A model generated the notes under the pieces. It saw only the letters and a list, made by a program, of their open reading frames with translations, was not told where the DNA came from and made no database searches. Shown here one piece after another: positions 21,078 through 31,621 of a DNA stretch of 64,000 nucleotides (position 1 is its first letter; every line of letters begins with the position of its first letter). Where the stretch lies: NCBI RefSeq assembly GCF_000281045.1, contig NW_008246079.1, forward strand, positions 239,736 through 303,735, given 5' to 3'. This DNA comes from Saprolegnia diclina VS20 (lineage: Eukaryota > Oomycota > Saprolegniomycetes > Saprolegniales > Saprolegniaceae). Both the position numbers and the translations under genes were made by a program.

Positions 21078-21100
21078 CCCATTTTGCTGTGCAAAATGGG
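21078..21100. promoter_or_regulatory. perfect inverted repeat around the ankyrin-gene start codon
   Basis: CCCATTTTGC (21078-21087), a 3-nt loop TGT, then GCAAAATGGG (21091-21100). The ATG at 21096 sits inside the 3' arm. In mRNA this could fold as a hairpin over the start codon, provided transcription starts upstream of 21078. A GATTGGCT box lies about 40 bp upstream of the ATG. Confidence 0.5.
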
Positions 21101-22621
21101 CAAACGTCGCCGCCGTGGACCGGTGACGCCGGTGCGGCCGACGCCAGCTCCGGCGCGTCACAGCAGCGCGTCGTGCGTGCATCAAGTGCTCTTTGAGGCG
21201 ACGTTCCTGCACCTGATTGTGCAGTTCCAAGGCGGCGTCTTTTTGCCGCTGGTGCCCCGCTATCGGTGCGACGCTCGTTGTCGTCTCGGCATTTGGCTCA
21301 TGCGCGCGCTTGCGTAGGGCCTGGTCGCGCGCCTTTCTTGAGCCAAACGGCATTGACGACCGCGCGCAGCGATCGTTGCGGCTGCGATCGCGCGGCGACG
21401 CTCGCTACGTGTTGCACGCGGCGGTTGTCGAAAACGAGCTCGCGCTCGTCGGGCTTCTCCACCGGTGCCGGCCAACGCTCTTTACGCACGATGCGGCCGA
21501 CTTGGCCGCGGCGCACGGCCACTTGCGCGTCTTGCAGCTTCTGTTCGAGCTCCATATCGTCGGCTCGTTCGATGCGCTGGACCTCGCCGCCTCGAACGGG
21601 TGCTTTGCCATTGTGAAATGGCTCGTACAAGCCAAAGCAGCGGCAACGTCGGCCGCCATCGATGGCGCCGCAACCCACGGGCACTTGGATATCGTCAAGT
21701 ACCTTGATCGGCACGGAGGCTTTGGTAACGTCCTGCACGTTTTTGTCGATTGCCGACGACTTACCGTGTAGCGGCTACGACGGCCGCGATGGACGGTGCA
21801 GTCGCCAACCACCACGGATCGGTTGCGAAGTACCTCCACGACCGGCGCAGCGAAGGCTGTACAACAGCGGCCATGGACGCAGCAGCCCTCCACGGGGATC
21901 TGGCCATGGTACCTCCATGCAATACGGCGTGCACAGGTCGTCACGTGGCATGTTGTAGGTGGCATTTCTGCACGAACACCGAAGCGAAGGCTGTACGACA
22001 CAGGCGATGGACCAAGCAGCCGGACACGGCTTCCTTCCCGTCGTAGCCTACTTGCACGAACACCGACTCGAAGGGTGCACGGCGAGCGCAATGGACGAAG
22101 CTGCCGCCGCCGGCCACTTGGCCGTTGTCCAGTACCTGCATACGCACCGCGAGGTTCATTCACGTTAATGCGACGACATATCTTGATAGATGCTTGCATA
22201 GGAAGGGTGTACGAGTCATGGGCTGGACTATGCCGCCAAGAACGGTCACCTCAAGGTCGTACAGTACCTGCATTCACACGCGCTTGCTACGTGCTCGCCG
22301 CTCGCCATCGAGTTTGTTGCTGCGGCTGGCGGCCTTGAGATGCTAACGTATTTGCACAAGAGCTGCAAGGCTTCGGCCTCACCTGTCGCCCTCGAGCTCG
22401 CCGCGCGGCACGGGCACGTCAACCTCGTCAAGTATCTGCACGAGCAAGGACTGGTCGCGGGAACGCCGCGGGCGATGGAGCTCGCGATTCAGTTTGGTCA
22501 TCTTGGCGTCGTCAAGTACCTGCACCAGCAGCGCCTGGTCAAGATGTCGAAAGCGTTGATGCAAGTCGCGCTCGCGTATCAACAACAAAAGATCCTCCAG
22601 TACCTCCGCCGCAAGTACTAG
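21096..22621 (+). CDS. ankyrin-repeat protein, 5 exons
   Basis: Exons 21096-21265, 21318-21724, 21772-21908, 21959-22153, 22202-22621; 442 aa. Introns are 52, 47, 50 and 48 nt, and splicing joins five otherwise broken frames into one repeat protein. After an Arg-rich start (MGKRRRR) and a helical leader, about ten ankyrin-like units follow with the consensus [AM]-[MI]-D-x-A-A-x-x-G-H-L-x-V-V-x-Y-L-H-x-[HQ]-R-x-E-G-C-T, a signature of oomycete ankyrin expansions. Such proteins bind other proteins; no enzymatic domain is visible. A relative is at 54838-55742. Confidence 0.85.
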
Positions 22622-23170
22622 TAGATCGACACGTTTTGTGCTTCAACCAACAAGTATATACTAGTCGAACTGCGAGTAGTCAACGAGCAATAAGTTCTTG
22701 GCCATAATTGCTCTCGAGGCTGTGCTTCTAGCGCACAGTCCAATTTTGCCGAGATCGCCACGACTCGTCGAGATATACCATGGACATATCGTATCCCGAG
22801 AACAAAGTAAAGTTACTTTGTTCACAAAAGTTTCGATTTCGGATCGCCAAGCCTTACGCTGGCCGTTGCGGTGCATGGCCAAAGTGTAGCAAATGGTGGA
22901 AAATGCTGGGATTATGTTCAACGGCCCACGACAAGTCGCTCGTGATGTACAGATGTTCAATGTGCTGATTTGCGGTATTCCAGGGCGCTGGTTGATTTTT
23001 TAATGAATTGATTTGAATAAAATGGCAATTTCGAAACCACGCTCGATGGCATTATGAGTTGCTGACGCCAACGTCAAACCACTAGCATGTACCCTTTGTC
23101 GAACGACGCCAATAAGTCTCGAAACGATTATTGAAGTAGTATTAAATGTATTGACGGCAAAAATCTTGAC
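22622..23170. other. intergenic, no gene seen
   Basis: AT-richer spacer between converging genes. No coding exon could be supported. Confidence 0.4.
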
Positions 23171-23836
23171 CTATGCGGATGTGGTCTCGGTCGCGAGGCT
23201 CACCCAGCCAAGGATCGTCTCGTTCGAATGAAAGTTTTGGATCGTATAGTGCGAGTGCCCGTCCGTCACGACGCGGAGCCGGCGCGAGTATGCCTCGGTC
23301 CAGATCGTATCGTCCATGTTTTGCTCAATGATGTCCACGTGGCTGTCCGTGACGCCGACGATGACGGCGACGTGGCCCGTGTATGTGTTGATGCCGCCGT
23401 GGTTCCATATGAGGAGGCTGCCTTTCGTCGGCCGCGTCAGACTGCCGTTGCGATGGCGCGTCACAGGCGTCAAGAAGCGGGTCGCTACGTTGGCGAAGCG
23501 CGTCGTTGGCTCGAAAATCTCGTACGCAAAGCCAATCGACTCGAATGTGACACCGAACTGCACGAGGAGGTACCGGCGCGCGAGCTCTACGCATTGCCAG
23601 CGCACGCCTGTAAAGTGGCCGTTGTGGAAGTGGGACTTGAAGTTGCCGCGGTTCCCGCCACGGCTCGAGTACACCTCGACTCCGTCGCGCGTGCCGAGGA
23701 GCGTGCCGAACGGCGAGGCGCGGCGGCGCGCAGCAAAGCTGGCGTCGTCGAGGCAGATCTCGGGGGACGCTGTCGTGGCGTGCTTGAGCGCGCTCGTCGG
23801 GCTCAGCGGCGCCGAGTGTGTGGCTGTGTGGGTCAT
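23171..23836 (-). CDS. CHAP-domain cysteine amidase/peptidase
   Basis: Intronless, 221 aa from ATG 23836; the frame is open further upstream but without an ATG. After about 50 low-complexity residues comes a CHAP fold (about 60-215). The catalytic Cys is in VRWQCVELARRYL and the catalytic His in TYTGHVAVIVGV; a later Glu (VDIIEQN) could complete the triad. The WQCVELARR pattern resembles the amidase half of glutathionylspermidine synthetase/amidase more than phage endolysins. No signal peptide is seen, which fits a cytosolic amidase. The synthetase half is absent, so the substrate (peptidoglycan-like or glutathionylspermidine-like) is open. A 10-bp inverted repeat lies about 180 bp upstream. 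Confidence 0.8.
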   Translation of the reverse strand: MTHTATHSAPLSPTSALKHATTASPEICLDDASFAARRRASPFGTLLGTRDGVEVYSSRGGNRGNFKSHFHNGHFTGVRWQCVELARRYLLVQFGVTFESIGFAYEIFEPTTRFANVATRFLTPVTRHRNGSLTRPTKGSLLIWNHGGINTYTGHVAVIVGVTDSHVDIIEQNMDDTIWTEAYSRRLRVVTDGHSHYTIQNFHSNETILGWVSLATETTSA

Positions 23837-25264
23837 GGGCACTTGGGAAATGAGCTTGGGCGAGAATAAGATGGCGTCCTCGTCCGGCGGTGCCGGCGTG
23901 ATGTCAGTCGAATTCCGCTTGTTCGTTGGCAGAAGATTCGACGAGGATCGAGGCCATTGGGTAGAATGCGCCAATCATCACACTGTATCGTTGGGAATCA
24001 TTGGTACTGACACAGGATTGGCTATATTCTAGCCAATCCGGTGCGAGCATTAGAAAGTGCAATTACATGTGGGCCCCGTCACGTCGCTCTGACCCGACGG
24101 CAGACCCGACGACCGCTCCATGGGCTTAAAGAACCGCGTGATCGCTTCGGACAAGTAGGAAGTACCTACTAGAGACGGTGCGTGCGAGGATGCTGGCGCT
24201 ACCCGTCTCCGGAGTCGAGAGATCTCGCACCGTTCTACACCAGCGCGAACGAGGTGTTTTGGGTGCTGGCAAGGCCACAAGTGTATTGGCTTCTTGAGTA
24301 GGAGGTCAAGAAGTGTCGAGGTCGCTGGCTCGCTCACAAGGCCGTTGCCCACCCGGCGTGCATACGTCGAAGCGCGTTCGTCTCGGAGAACCGCAGGATC
24401 CAAACCCCGAACCGCAGATCCCGTCACGCACTGGCATCTGTCCTGCGGTGCTGTCAGATTTGGCCAAGAGAAGAGCTGATTCGACTCATTTGAGATGCTC
24501 ATCACTGAAAGACTGCAAATGCCCCTCGTCAAGTTATGGTTTTTCGATCCGGAATAAGCTTGCCAGCATTCCCACGCACAAAGATGATTGTTGAATCGTA
24601 CAAACTGCGCCCCAAAACGCGCTCCCAACGACGCTGCTGCGAGATCACACGTCGCAGCCTTTGCACACTCCGACTACGCATCGACTAGCATCCGCCTGGT
24701 AGTATGAGTAGCACTCGGTCTCGTCGATTTGTGCCCTTTGCGACGTCGGTCGTGTCCAACGCTGTGCCCGTCCGCGTTGCACTCTGGACCGCCCTACACT
24801 GTACCGACGGGATCATTGCCTATCGATTCGTGATATTTGTCGCCAAGTCAAAAATTCGTGTATCGCCGGAAAATAAGCCGAATTTGCGAATTTGCTCAGG
24901 CGGCACGCATGTGGTTTGGTGGATTCTTGACCATTTCTACACGTCGTCTACGCCCGAATCAGGACGCCATCTTAGCATCGACGCGCGAGTTGGTCGTCAC
25001 GCGCTCTCGGATAATCACTAGGCGAATGGCATATATTTGTCATGTCGTCGACGACTCTAGTCGTCCCTCCACGACCTCCACGGCCTCGGTGGCGGCCGCG
25101 CGATTGACTGCGCGGGTCGTTTGCCTGTTGGGGCGGAATGGCACTGTCGCAATTTTATTTTATTCCAATATAAATGCCAAGGTATAAAAAAGACAGGCGA
25201 CCACCAGCTGGCATGTTACCAGCGAGTTGGCAGTGGCAATGTCAAATTTTGATTTCGACCAAGC
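23837..25264. other. intergenic, no gene supported
   Basis: A minus-strand frame at 24050-24628 is open but lacks a recognisable protein or conserved composition. The segment near 24015 contains a strong inverted repeat, listed separately. Confidence 0.4.
24015..24039. promoter_or_regulatory. palindromic double CCAAT box
   Basis: GGATTGGCTA (24015-24024), 5-nt spacer TATTC, TAGCCAATCC (24030-24039): two CCAAT boxes in perfect inverted repeat. It lies about 180 bp upstream of the CHAP gene ATG (minus strand). A role as a CCAAT-binding (NF-Y type) element is inferred. Confidence 0.5.
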
Positions 25265-28200
25265 ATGGCACGCCAGCAGCGGTCGGCGTCGGCGTCCGAC
25301 GCAGTCCTCGAGAAGGAGCAGCAGATGCACGTGCGCCAGCTCCTCGGGTCCGACTCGGCGGCGATGGCCTCGAGCGCGCTCCGGCGCATCGCGGCCCTTG
25401 ATCACGTTGTGCTCTTTAAGCTCGTGCAGTTTGTGCTCTTCCTCGATTTCTTCATCAACCTCGTCGCGACCACGATGACGTCGCAGTACACGTTCTTTGA
25501 AGTCGCCAAGCACACGCGGCTCCTCTCGACGGCTGCCGTCGGCCTCTGCGCGCTCGAGCTCCTCCTGCGCATCGCGTGTCTCGGCCGCCATTTCTGGTCG
25601 TCGGTCGTCTCGTGCCTCGACTTGGCGGCGTACGCGCTCATGGCCGCGCTGCTTGGCTGCCGGTACGTCTGTCTCGTATGACGTTGTCGATGAAGCGACG
25701 TGGATGTCTAGCTACTGGAAGAAGGACAACCGCGACAACTGGCTCATTGATTTGAACGGGAAGGAGCAGGACGAGTACCATGACAAGTTCAAGATCAACC
25801 AGATCGAACAGTACTTTGCGGCCGCGTACGTCTTTGCGGTCGCGCTGCGCTTCGTGCTCAAGTCGCAGGCCCGCGACTACTCGCTCTCGCTGCAGACGCC
25901 GGCGCAAGCAACGACAATCTCGGTCGCGTCGCTCAAATCGACGCTGCGCTCGATGCCGGGCATGACTCAAGTGCGTCATCCAGTCTCTCTCCATATTCCT
26001 GCGCTCATAACAATGGCGTAGGAAGCGCTCTCGTTGATGACGACGGACCTCGCGATCCTCTGCGGCGACGACGACGGGCTGCTCACGACCACGGAATTGC
26101 AGCTCTTCCTCGAAAAAGCCGTGCTGCACCGCCCGGCCGACATGTCGATCAACGTGTTTCTTCAGCACCTCCAGAGCCTCGACACGACGCCGGTCGTCGC
26201 CTATGGCATCCAAGACGTCCTCGGCTCGACGTACCGCCACTGGTCCAACCAGAAGGCGCTCATGTTTGCGACGTTCCTCATCGTCTTCTTCCACGCGACG
26301 CTCGTGCCCATCCTCGCCTACCTGCTCCAGATCCTCGGCGATTACGCCTTTCCTGTGTCGTCGCTCACCATGTACAAGACGGGCGAAGGCATCAAGCCGT
26401 ATCTCGAGCACGAGCTGCGCTTCAACAACAAGACGCTTGACGACACTGGCACGTACATTGATGTCCCCGGTGTCAAGCCCAACAAGACACTCACGATCGG
26501 CCTCGCGGGTCTCGGCGGGCTCTGCGTGCCCTTTGTCGTGCTTGATGCGTTCATGGGCTTTTGCCAGTCTCGGCTGCTGTCCCGCGCCACCGAGTCGATC
26601 CAGAACCGGTTGGTGTCGCTCTTGCTGCACGAGTCGACGGCCTTTTACGCCATGCGCTCCGAAGGCGACCTCAACAACCTCTTTGCGTCTGACGTCGCAC
26701 GCGTCAACACGCTCTGGCAAGCCGTGTTTTGGGTACGTGTGGTGCTCATCCAAGTTTTTTGTGTATTTTCCCGCGATTTCAGAGAATTATTCTCTAGTTT
26801 TCAGAGACATATTGCTGATATTTGCAGCGAATGTCAGTGGCTCACTTGTGTGTGGTGTAGAATTTCATCTACCCCGTCGTGTCGATCACGCTCGGCTTTG
26901 GCGCGCTCTTCTTCTTTGAGCCGACGATCGCAATCATGAGCTTTGGCTTTGTCATCATCTCGGTCATGTCCGGCCCGCGGACCTTTGCGTCGACCCAGTC
27001 CCAAGCCTTTGGCTCCAAGTCGGCGTTCGCGGCCGCCGAGTTCCAGAACGCGGTCGGGTGCCATAAGGTCGTCCGCGCGTACCGCATCCAGACGCCGCTG
27101 CTGCGCAAGTTTACCGACACGATCGACACGCTGCGTGAAGCGCAATTCCGCAACGACTTCTGGAGCGGGCTCGTCCAGATCTACGTCGAGTCGGCCATGT
27201 TCCTCTTTGTTGCGATCATCACGTGCGGCATGGCGGTCAAGGTACCGCGTGGGAAGCGTGTACGGGCGGTGCTGATACGTAGGGGTAGGTGTGGCAAGGC
27301 TACATGACAGCCGGTGACTTTTTCTCGGTGGTGACGCTTCTCAGCCGCGTCTCGACGCCCGTGACGGTCCTCGGTGGCTTTATGCGTGTTGCGATTGGCA
27401 ATGCCGCCAGTCTCCAGCGCCTCGACACCATTTTGTACCAGGTAGATCCCGCCTCAAGCGATGGCCAACGACGTGACTTGTGTAGCGCTACGCGTCGGCG
27501 CCGACGACGGACGACCTTCCGTCGCTGCCGCTGCTCACATCGTACATTCGCTTTCAGCACGTGTCGTTCCAGTACCCGAGCTCGGACGCGCCGATCGTGC
27601 ATGACTTCAGCGCTTCGATTCCGCTGGTGCGCATTTTTTTTTTTGATTTTTTACGAAATTTGGGCGTAGGGGCACTATGTGTGCGTGGTCGGACCCAGTG
27701 GCTGCGGCAAGAGCTCGCTCCTCAATGCGCTCTTGCAAGTCTACCCGCTGAGCGCAGGCTCGATTCTCTGGGACGCGTCGCCCATCGCCAACTACTCGCA
27801 GGCCAGCCTCTTGAGCCAAGTGGCGGTCGTCTTCCAAGACGGCGGGATCCTCAACGGCACGATCCTCGACAACATTCGGTGAGTCGTGACGACAGCTCAG
27901 TAGACAATATTGATTTGTCTATCTATAGCTACGGCCGGCCCACCGCTACGCTCGAAGACTGCATCGAGGCGGCCCGGCTCGCCAACTGTCATGCGTTCGT
28001 GTCGCAGCTGGCGATGCAGTACGAGACCGTGGTCGGCCAGCACGCCGACGTCTCGCTCAGTGGCGGTCAAATGCAGCGCATCTGCCTCGCGCGCGCCCTC
28101 GTGCGCAAGCCCAAGCTCTTGATTCTCGACGAAGCGACGTCGGCGCTCGACACGGAGACGGAGGCGCAGGTGGTGGCGACGCTCAAGAAGCTCACGACGT

Positions 28201-28684
28201 CGTGGGGCATGTCGATTCTTTCGGTACGGCTTTCGCTGTTTGTGAAATTTGAGAATCCAAACTCGAATTGTGTAGGTGACGCACCGCCTCGCGACGACGC
28301 AATCGGCCGACAACATTCTCGTGCTCCAGAACGGCACGCTGGCCGAAGAGGGCTCGTATGCGGCGCTCATGGCCAACCCGTTTGGCGTTTTCCGGGAGAT
28401 GGTGCAGAAGAAGGCGTCGGACGGCAGCCCGCGCCCGTCGGCTGCGCCCAAGTCGGACGAAGAAGCCATGTACCTCTCGGAAGAAGCTCTCGGCGCCTTT
28501 ACGCGCGGCCTCGAATCGCGCGTGGTACATTTTCTCTTTTTTTATGGACAAGTTGTCTTATGAAATGGACTAGAGTTCGCGCCGCAGCTCGCGCGCCGAG
28601 AGCCAAGACAGCCGCTCCAAGAACCCGTCGTTTTTGAACGTGACGACCGAGGAAGGCGCGCGGGATAGCTACATTGTCATGTAG
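25265..28684 (+). CDS. ABC exporter fused to an N-terminal voltage-sensor-like four-TM module
   Basis: Ten exons: 25265-25662, 25712-25970, 26022-26732, 26861-27241, 27289-27441, 27486-27626, 27670-27878, 27929-28223, 28276-28524, 28574-28684; 968 aa. Residues about 45-215 form four hydrophobic segments resembling an ion-channel voltage sensor: an ELLLRI stretch (S2-like), an S3-like segment with Asp in SCLDLAAYAL, and an S4-like ALRFVLKSQAR. An EF-hand-like loop (DDDGLLTTTELQLFL, about 250) follows, then an ABC transmembrane domain (about 320-640) and one nucleotide-binding domain with Walker A GPSGCGKSS, Q-loop FQD, signature LSGGQMQR, Walker B LLILDEATSALD and switch His VTHRLA. As a half-transporter it should dimerise. 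The substrate is unknown. The C-terminus is Ser/Arg-rich. Confidence 0.85.
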
Positions 28685-29150
28685 TCATACCCTTGTGCAT
28701 ATCTATAATCAACAAACCGGGACGCTGCGACACTTTTGGTTGGGATTGTCCTATGAGGATATGCTCGCATCGACGCGGCTTCCATCGCATGGAGCGTCCG
28801 TCGTAACGTGTGTAGTGTGTCGTTGTACTTTGCGCCTCTGAAGAGCCTCAGACGCCTCCAGGACAGCGCACTCCTTTGTGAAGACCGTCTTACCCTAACC
28901 CTTGTTCACCCCGAACCCTTGGGCGGCCTCGATAACATCTACTGCACTCCCCGTTCAGGGTGTCGAGCAAGTCCGCAACACTGCCACTAGGACAATGTGA
29001 TGGATCACGTCTGTCAGTGGAGCGACAAATCCCCGTGCAGACATTGCAGTCCACTCGGGCACTATGCGCGTTAAACGTACCTTTAACGTGTATAAAACCC
29101 ATTTGAACGGTGGCGCCTTTTTGCCGCTAGTGGTTTCAGAAGAAAGGGCA
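28685..29150. other. intergenic
   Basis: No gene seen. It contains one short telomere-like CCCTAACCC stretch near 28895. Confidence 0.4.
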
Positions 29151-30101
29151 ATGAGCCTCCACGAAGCGCGTTTGCACGCGACTGAGAACGTGGCAACCAG
29201 CGACGTGCAAGTCGACGTGATGGCCGCCAACGCCAACAACCCACGCGCGCTGGGCTCGACCAAGCTGCTCGGCCACGACGTGAGCTCGGGTAGGCGATTC
29301 AGCGCCAGGAGACGGCATGACGGCTTCTGTAGCAAAGCTACCGAGCGTGCACTCGGGCATCACGCGCATGCAGAGTCTCTTTCGCGATCGGCAAACGCAA
29401 CTCGTGTCCAAGCACAAGGTCGAGAACGAGGAAGCCCAGCGGCAGCGCCTCCAGGCGATTTGGCAGCTCTTGGTCACAGGATTTGAAGTACGTACAACTC
29501 ACCTCTGCGGGGACTCTGACGCCACGTGTGTAGCTGACCAAGTACCCGAAGGCGGGTCGCGCGCGAAAGCGCGTGTTCTGGCTCACGCTCGACGGCAAGC
29601 TGTGCGTCGGTCGCAGCAAGGCTGCAAAGCACGCCGGCAAGTATATGAACCTCTGGTACGTGGTCGCATCCAAGGACATGAAATCGAGGCGCGTGTAGGG
29701 ACGTGGAGTCGATCGAGAAAGGATGCAGCGCGCCACAGTTTACAAACTCGTTGAGCTGGCGCGACGCCCGCGGAAAGGAGCCAATGTGTTTTTCGATCGC
29801 AGCGCGCGCCAAGCACTCGATGGAGCTGCGCTACTTTGCGCTCCAAGTCAACTCGACCAACGTGCGCAACATCCTCGTCGAGAACCTCAGTGTGCTCTTG
29901 AGCCAGCTCCACGGTGACGGCGACGGCGACTACCCGCGTGTGGTGCGAAGCCGCCTCGCGCGCCACTTTGCCGCGACCGGCGACGTCCTCGCGCTCGTTG
30001 ACGTTCGCGCGCTACTGGATCGGGAAGGCTCGGAGCGCGCAGAGAGCCCCGTCAAGGAAGGCGACCACGACAGCGGCGAATCCGACTCGGGGGACGAGTG
30101 A
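29151..30101 (+). CDS. PH-domain protein, paralogue A
   Basis: Exons 29151-29289, 29333-29487, 29534-29655, 29699-30101; 272 aa. A helical N-terminal part (RQTQLVSKHKVENEEAQRQR) leads to a phospholipase-C/PH-like domain (about 85-195): KRVFWLTLDGKLCVG, then a beta strand ending W-D-V-E-S-I-E-K-G, CFSI in a central strand and a C-terminal helix. The tail is acidic (GDHDSGESDSGDE). PH domains of this type bind phosphoinositides or proteins; no enzyme domain is present. Intron positions and phases (1, 0, 2) match paralogue B at 31622 exactly. An in-frame ATG at 29064 could extend the N-terminus; 29151 is preferred because a TATAAA-like stretch lies between the two. Confidence 0.8.
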
Positions 30102-30738
30102 ACGAGACAGCGGCCGACGATACGCCTCCTAGGATGGACAACTTGTACACGAAAGCAAGCATGAAGATGACAACAATTCAATGGAACGAGAGGTGTGATG
30201 TAAGGGAGGCCCAAGAGCGTGGGCGTGGCGATGCCTCGGTGCTCTCAACCCTAAACCGCGCGACAACGGCGTCAAAGTTGCATTGTCGAAGGTGACGAGT
30301 AGGCTAGCTAGAGCAGCCATGCGACTCGTACAAAGTGTCTACTTGTATGGCGAGACGGAAGGTTACTGCAGCTCCAAAATGACGCTGAGAGAAAGCCACA
30401 AGAAGTCGTCTCAACCGAGGCTTTGGCAGCGCAGGAATCAAGCTGCTTGCGGCTCTGAGAAGCTCCCATGCAAGGAATATTTTTCCTTGCATATGGCACG
30501 TGAGAGGGATATTGCCGCTGCAGGCGTATCGTCCTTGTTGGGCTCATCGATCGAGTCGTAATGGTACAGTCTACTTAGTAGTTAATCTCAGACGCGCTCC
30601 GACGCTTTGTGTTCGTGGTCGTCTGCGCATTTCGGCCGCACTGGCTGGCGCAAGACAAAGAGTGTGAATGGATTCGTGGGGCTGCAGAACGCCAGCTTCG
30701 TGGTCGGCGGCGCACGCTGAAAGGCCTCGGCACCTACG
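30102..30738. other. intergenic, no gene seen
   Basis: Spacer between converging genes. No supported exon. Confidence 0.4.
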
Positions 30739-31263
30739 TCATGTCAAGTGCGTCATGTCAAGATTCATCTCTCGCTCGAGCCTCGGACCTGGTACTTGGA
30801 CGATCGACGGGGTCTCAAGCGCCATGACGCTAGCGTGCAGTGCCCGCGAGTTGGCAAACGCGGCAGAGTAAAATGACTCGAATTCGTCAAAGCCGACGCT
30901 GCAGAACGTCCACTTGAAGCGACCGTGCCCGACGAGGCCGCCGCCTGGGACCGGCGCCACGACACCTTCGTATACAGGTCGCCCAAGGAGCGGCGTGCGA
31001 AACTGGTGATTCGCAAAGATCGCATACAGCGGCAGCGAGAAGCTGCGAAAGTGGCGGTTCGACGCATCGAGCTCGACGTAGACAAGCCGGTACGCTGAGA
31101 GGAAGAGCCGCCCGCGGCTGCCGACGTAGACGCCGCCTTCGCCGGGGTACCCGCTGCCGCTCGTGATGGCAAATGCGACGTCGCTGAGCACAAAGTCAAA
31201 GCGCTCAAAGGGCGAGACCAGCATCGGCGTCATGTCGGCGAGCAAGATTGGATCCGCCGACAT
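30739..31263 (-). CDS. WBP2-like GRAM/PH-fold protein
   Basis: Intronless, 174 aa from ATG 31263; an upstream in-frame ATG at 31338 is possible. Residues 1-130 follow the WW-domain-binding-protein-2 (WBP2) plan: an N-terminal MSADPILLADMTPML, then a GRAM strand pattern with GRLFLSAYRLVYVEL, a SFSLPLYAIF strand and a later strand F-K-W-T-F. The Pro/Tyr-rich tail of animal WBP2, with its PPxY motifs, is absent here, so WW binding is unlikely. GRAM folds bind lipids or proteins at membranes. A GATTGGC box lies about 62 bp upstream. It sits on the opposite strand between two PH paralogues. Confidence 0.7.
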   Translation of the reverse strand: MSADPILLADMTPMLVSPFERFDFVLSDVAFAITSGSGYPGEGGVYVGSRGRLFLSAYRLVYVELDASNRHFRSFSLPLYAIFANHQFRTPLLGRPVYEGVVAPVPGGGLVGHGRFKWTFCSVGFDEFESFYSAAFANSRALHASVMALETPSIVQVPGPRLEREMNLDMTHLT

Positions 31264-31621
31264 GGTTGCTGCGGAATGGCAAAGTGCATGCCATTGGATA
31301 AAAAGTTGGCTTTTTCGCTGTTGTGATTGGCGGAACATTCTCGCTGACTCGAAACTCGTCGACCGTACTCCAGTACTCCGCTACAGATGAATCAAGAGGG
31401 CGGCGCTGCTATCCTTGTGGACAAAGTCAAGCAGTGCAAAGAAGACCTGGCTTTCCGCACGGGCTATCTGCAGGAGGCATCGGTGCGCACTGCGAATGGC
31501 CCCGATTGGACAAAATGCAATACGATGATAGGATCGGATTGGCCAGACGCGATATTTTACGCGGTTTTGATTGGGCAATGGGACGGCCGCAATATCTTGC
31601 AGCGAAAAACCGACGAGCGCA
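31264..31621. promoter_or_regulatory. divergent promoter region, GRAM gene / PH paralogue B
   Basis: 358 bp between two divergent start codons. Four GATTGG boxes occur: 31325-31330, 31504-31509, 31537-31542 and 31569-31574. Confidence 0.5.

Noticed and set aside
24050-24628. Minus-strand frame of 192 aa
   Set aside because: No recognisable domain, no paralogue, no splice partners; composition is not convincingly coding.
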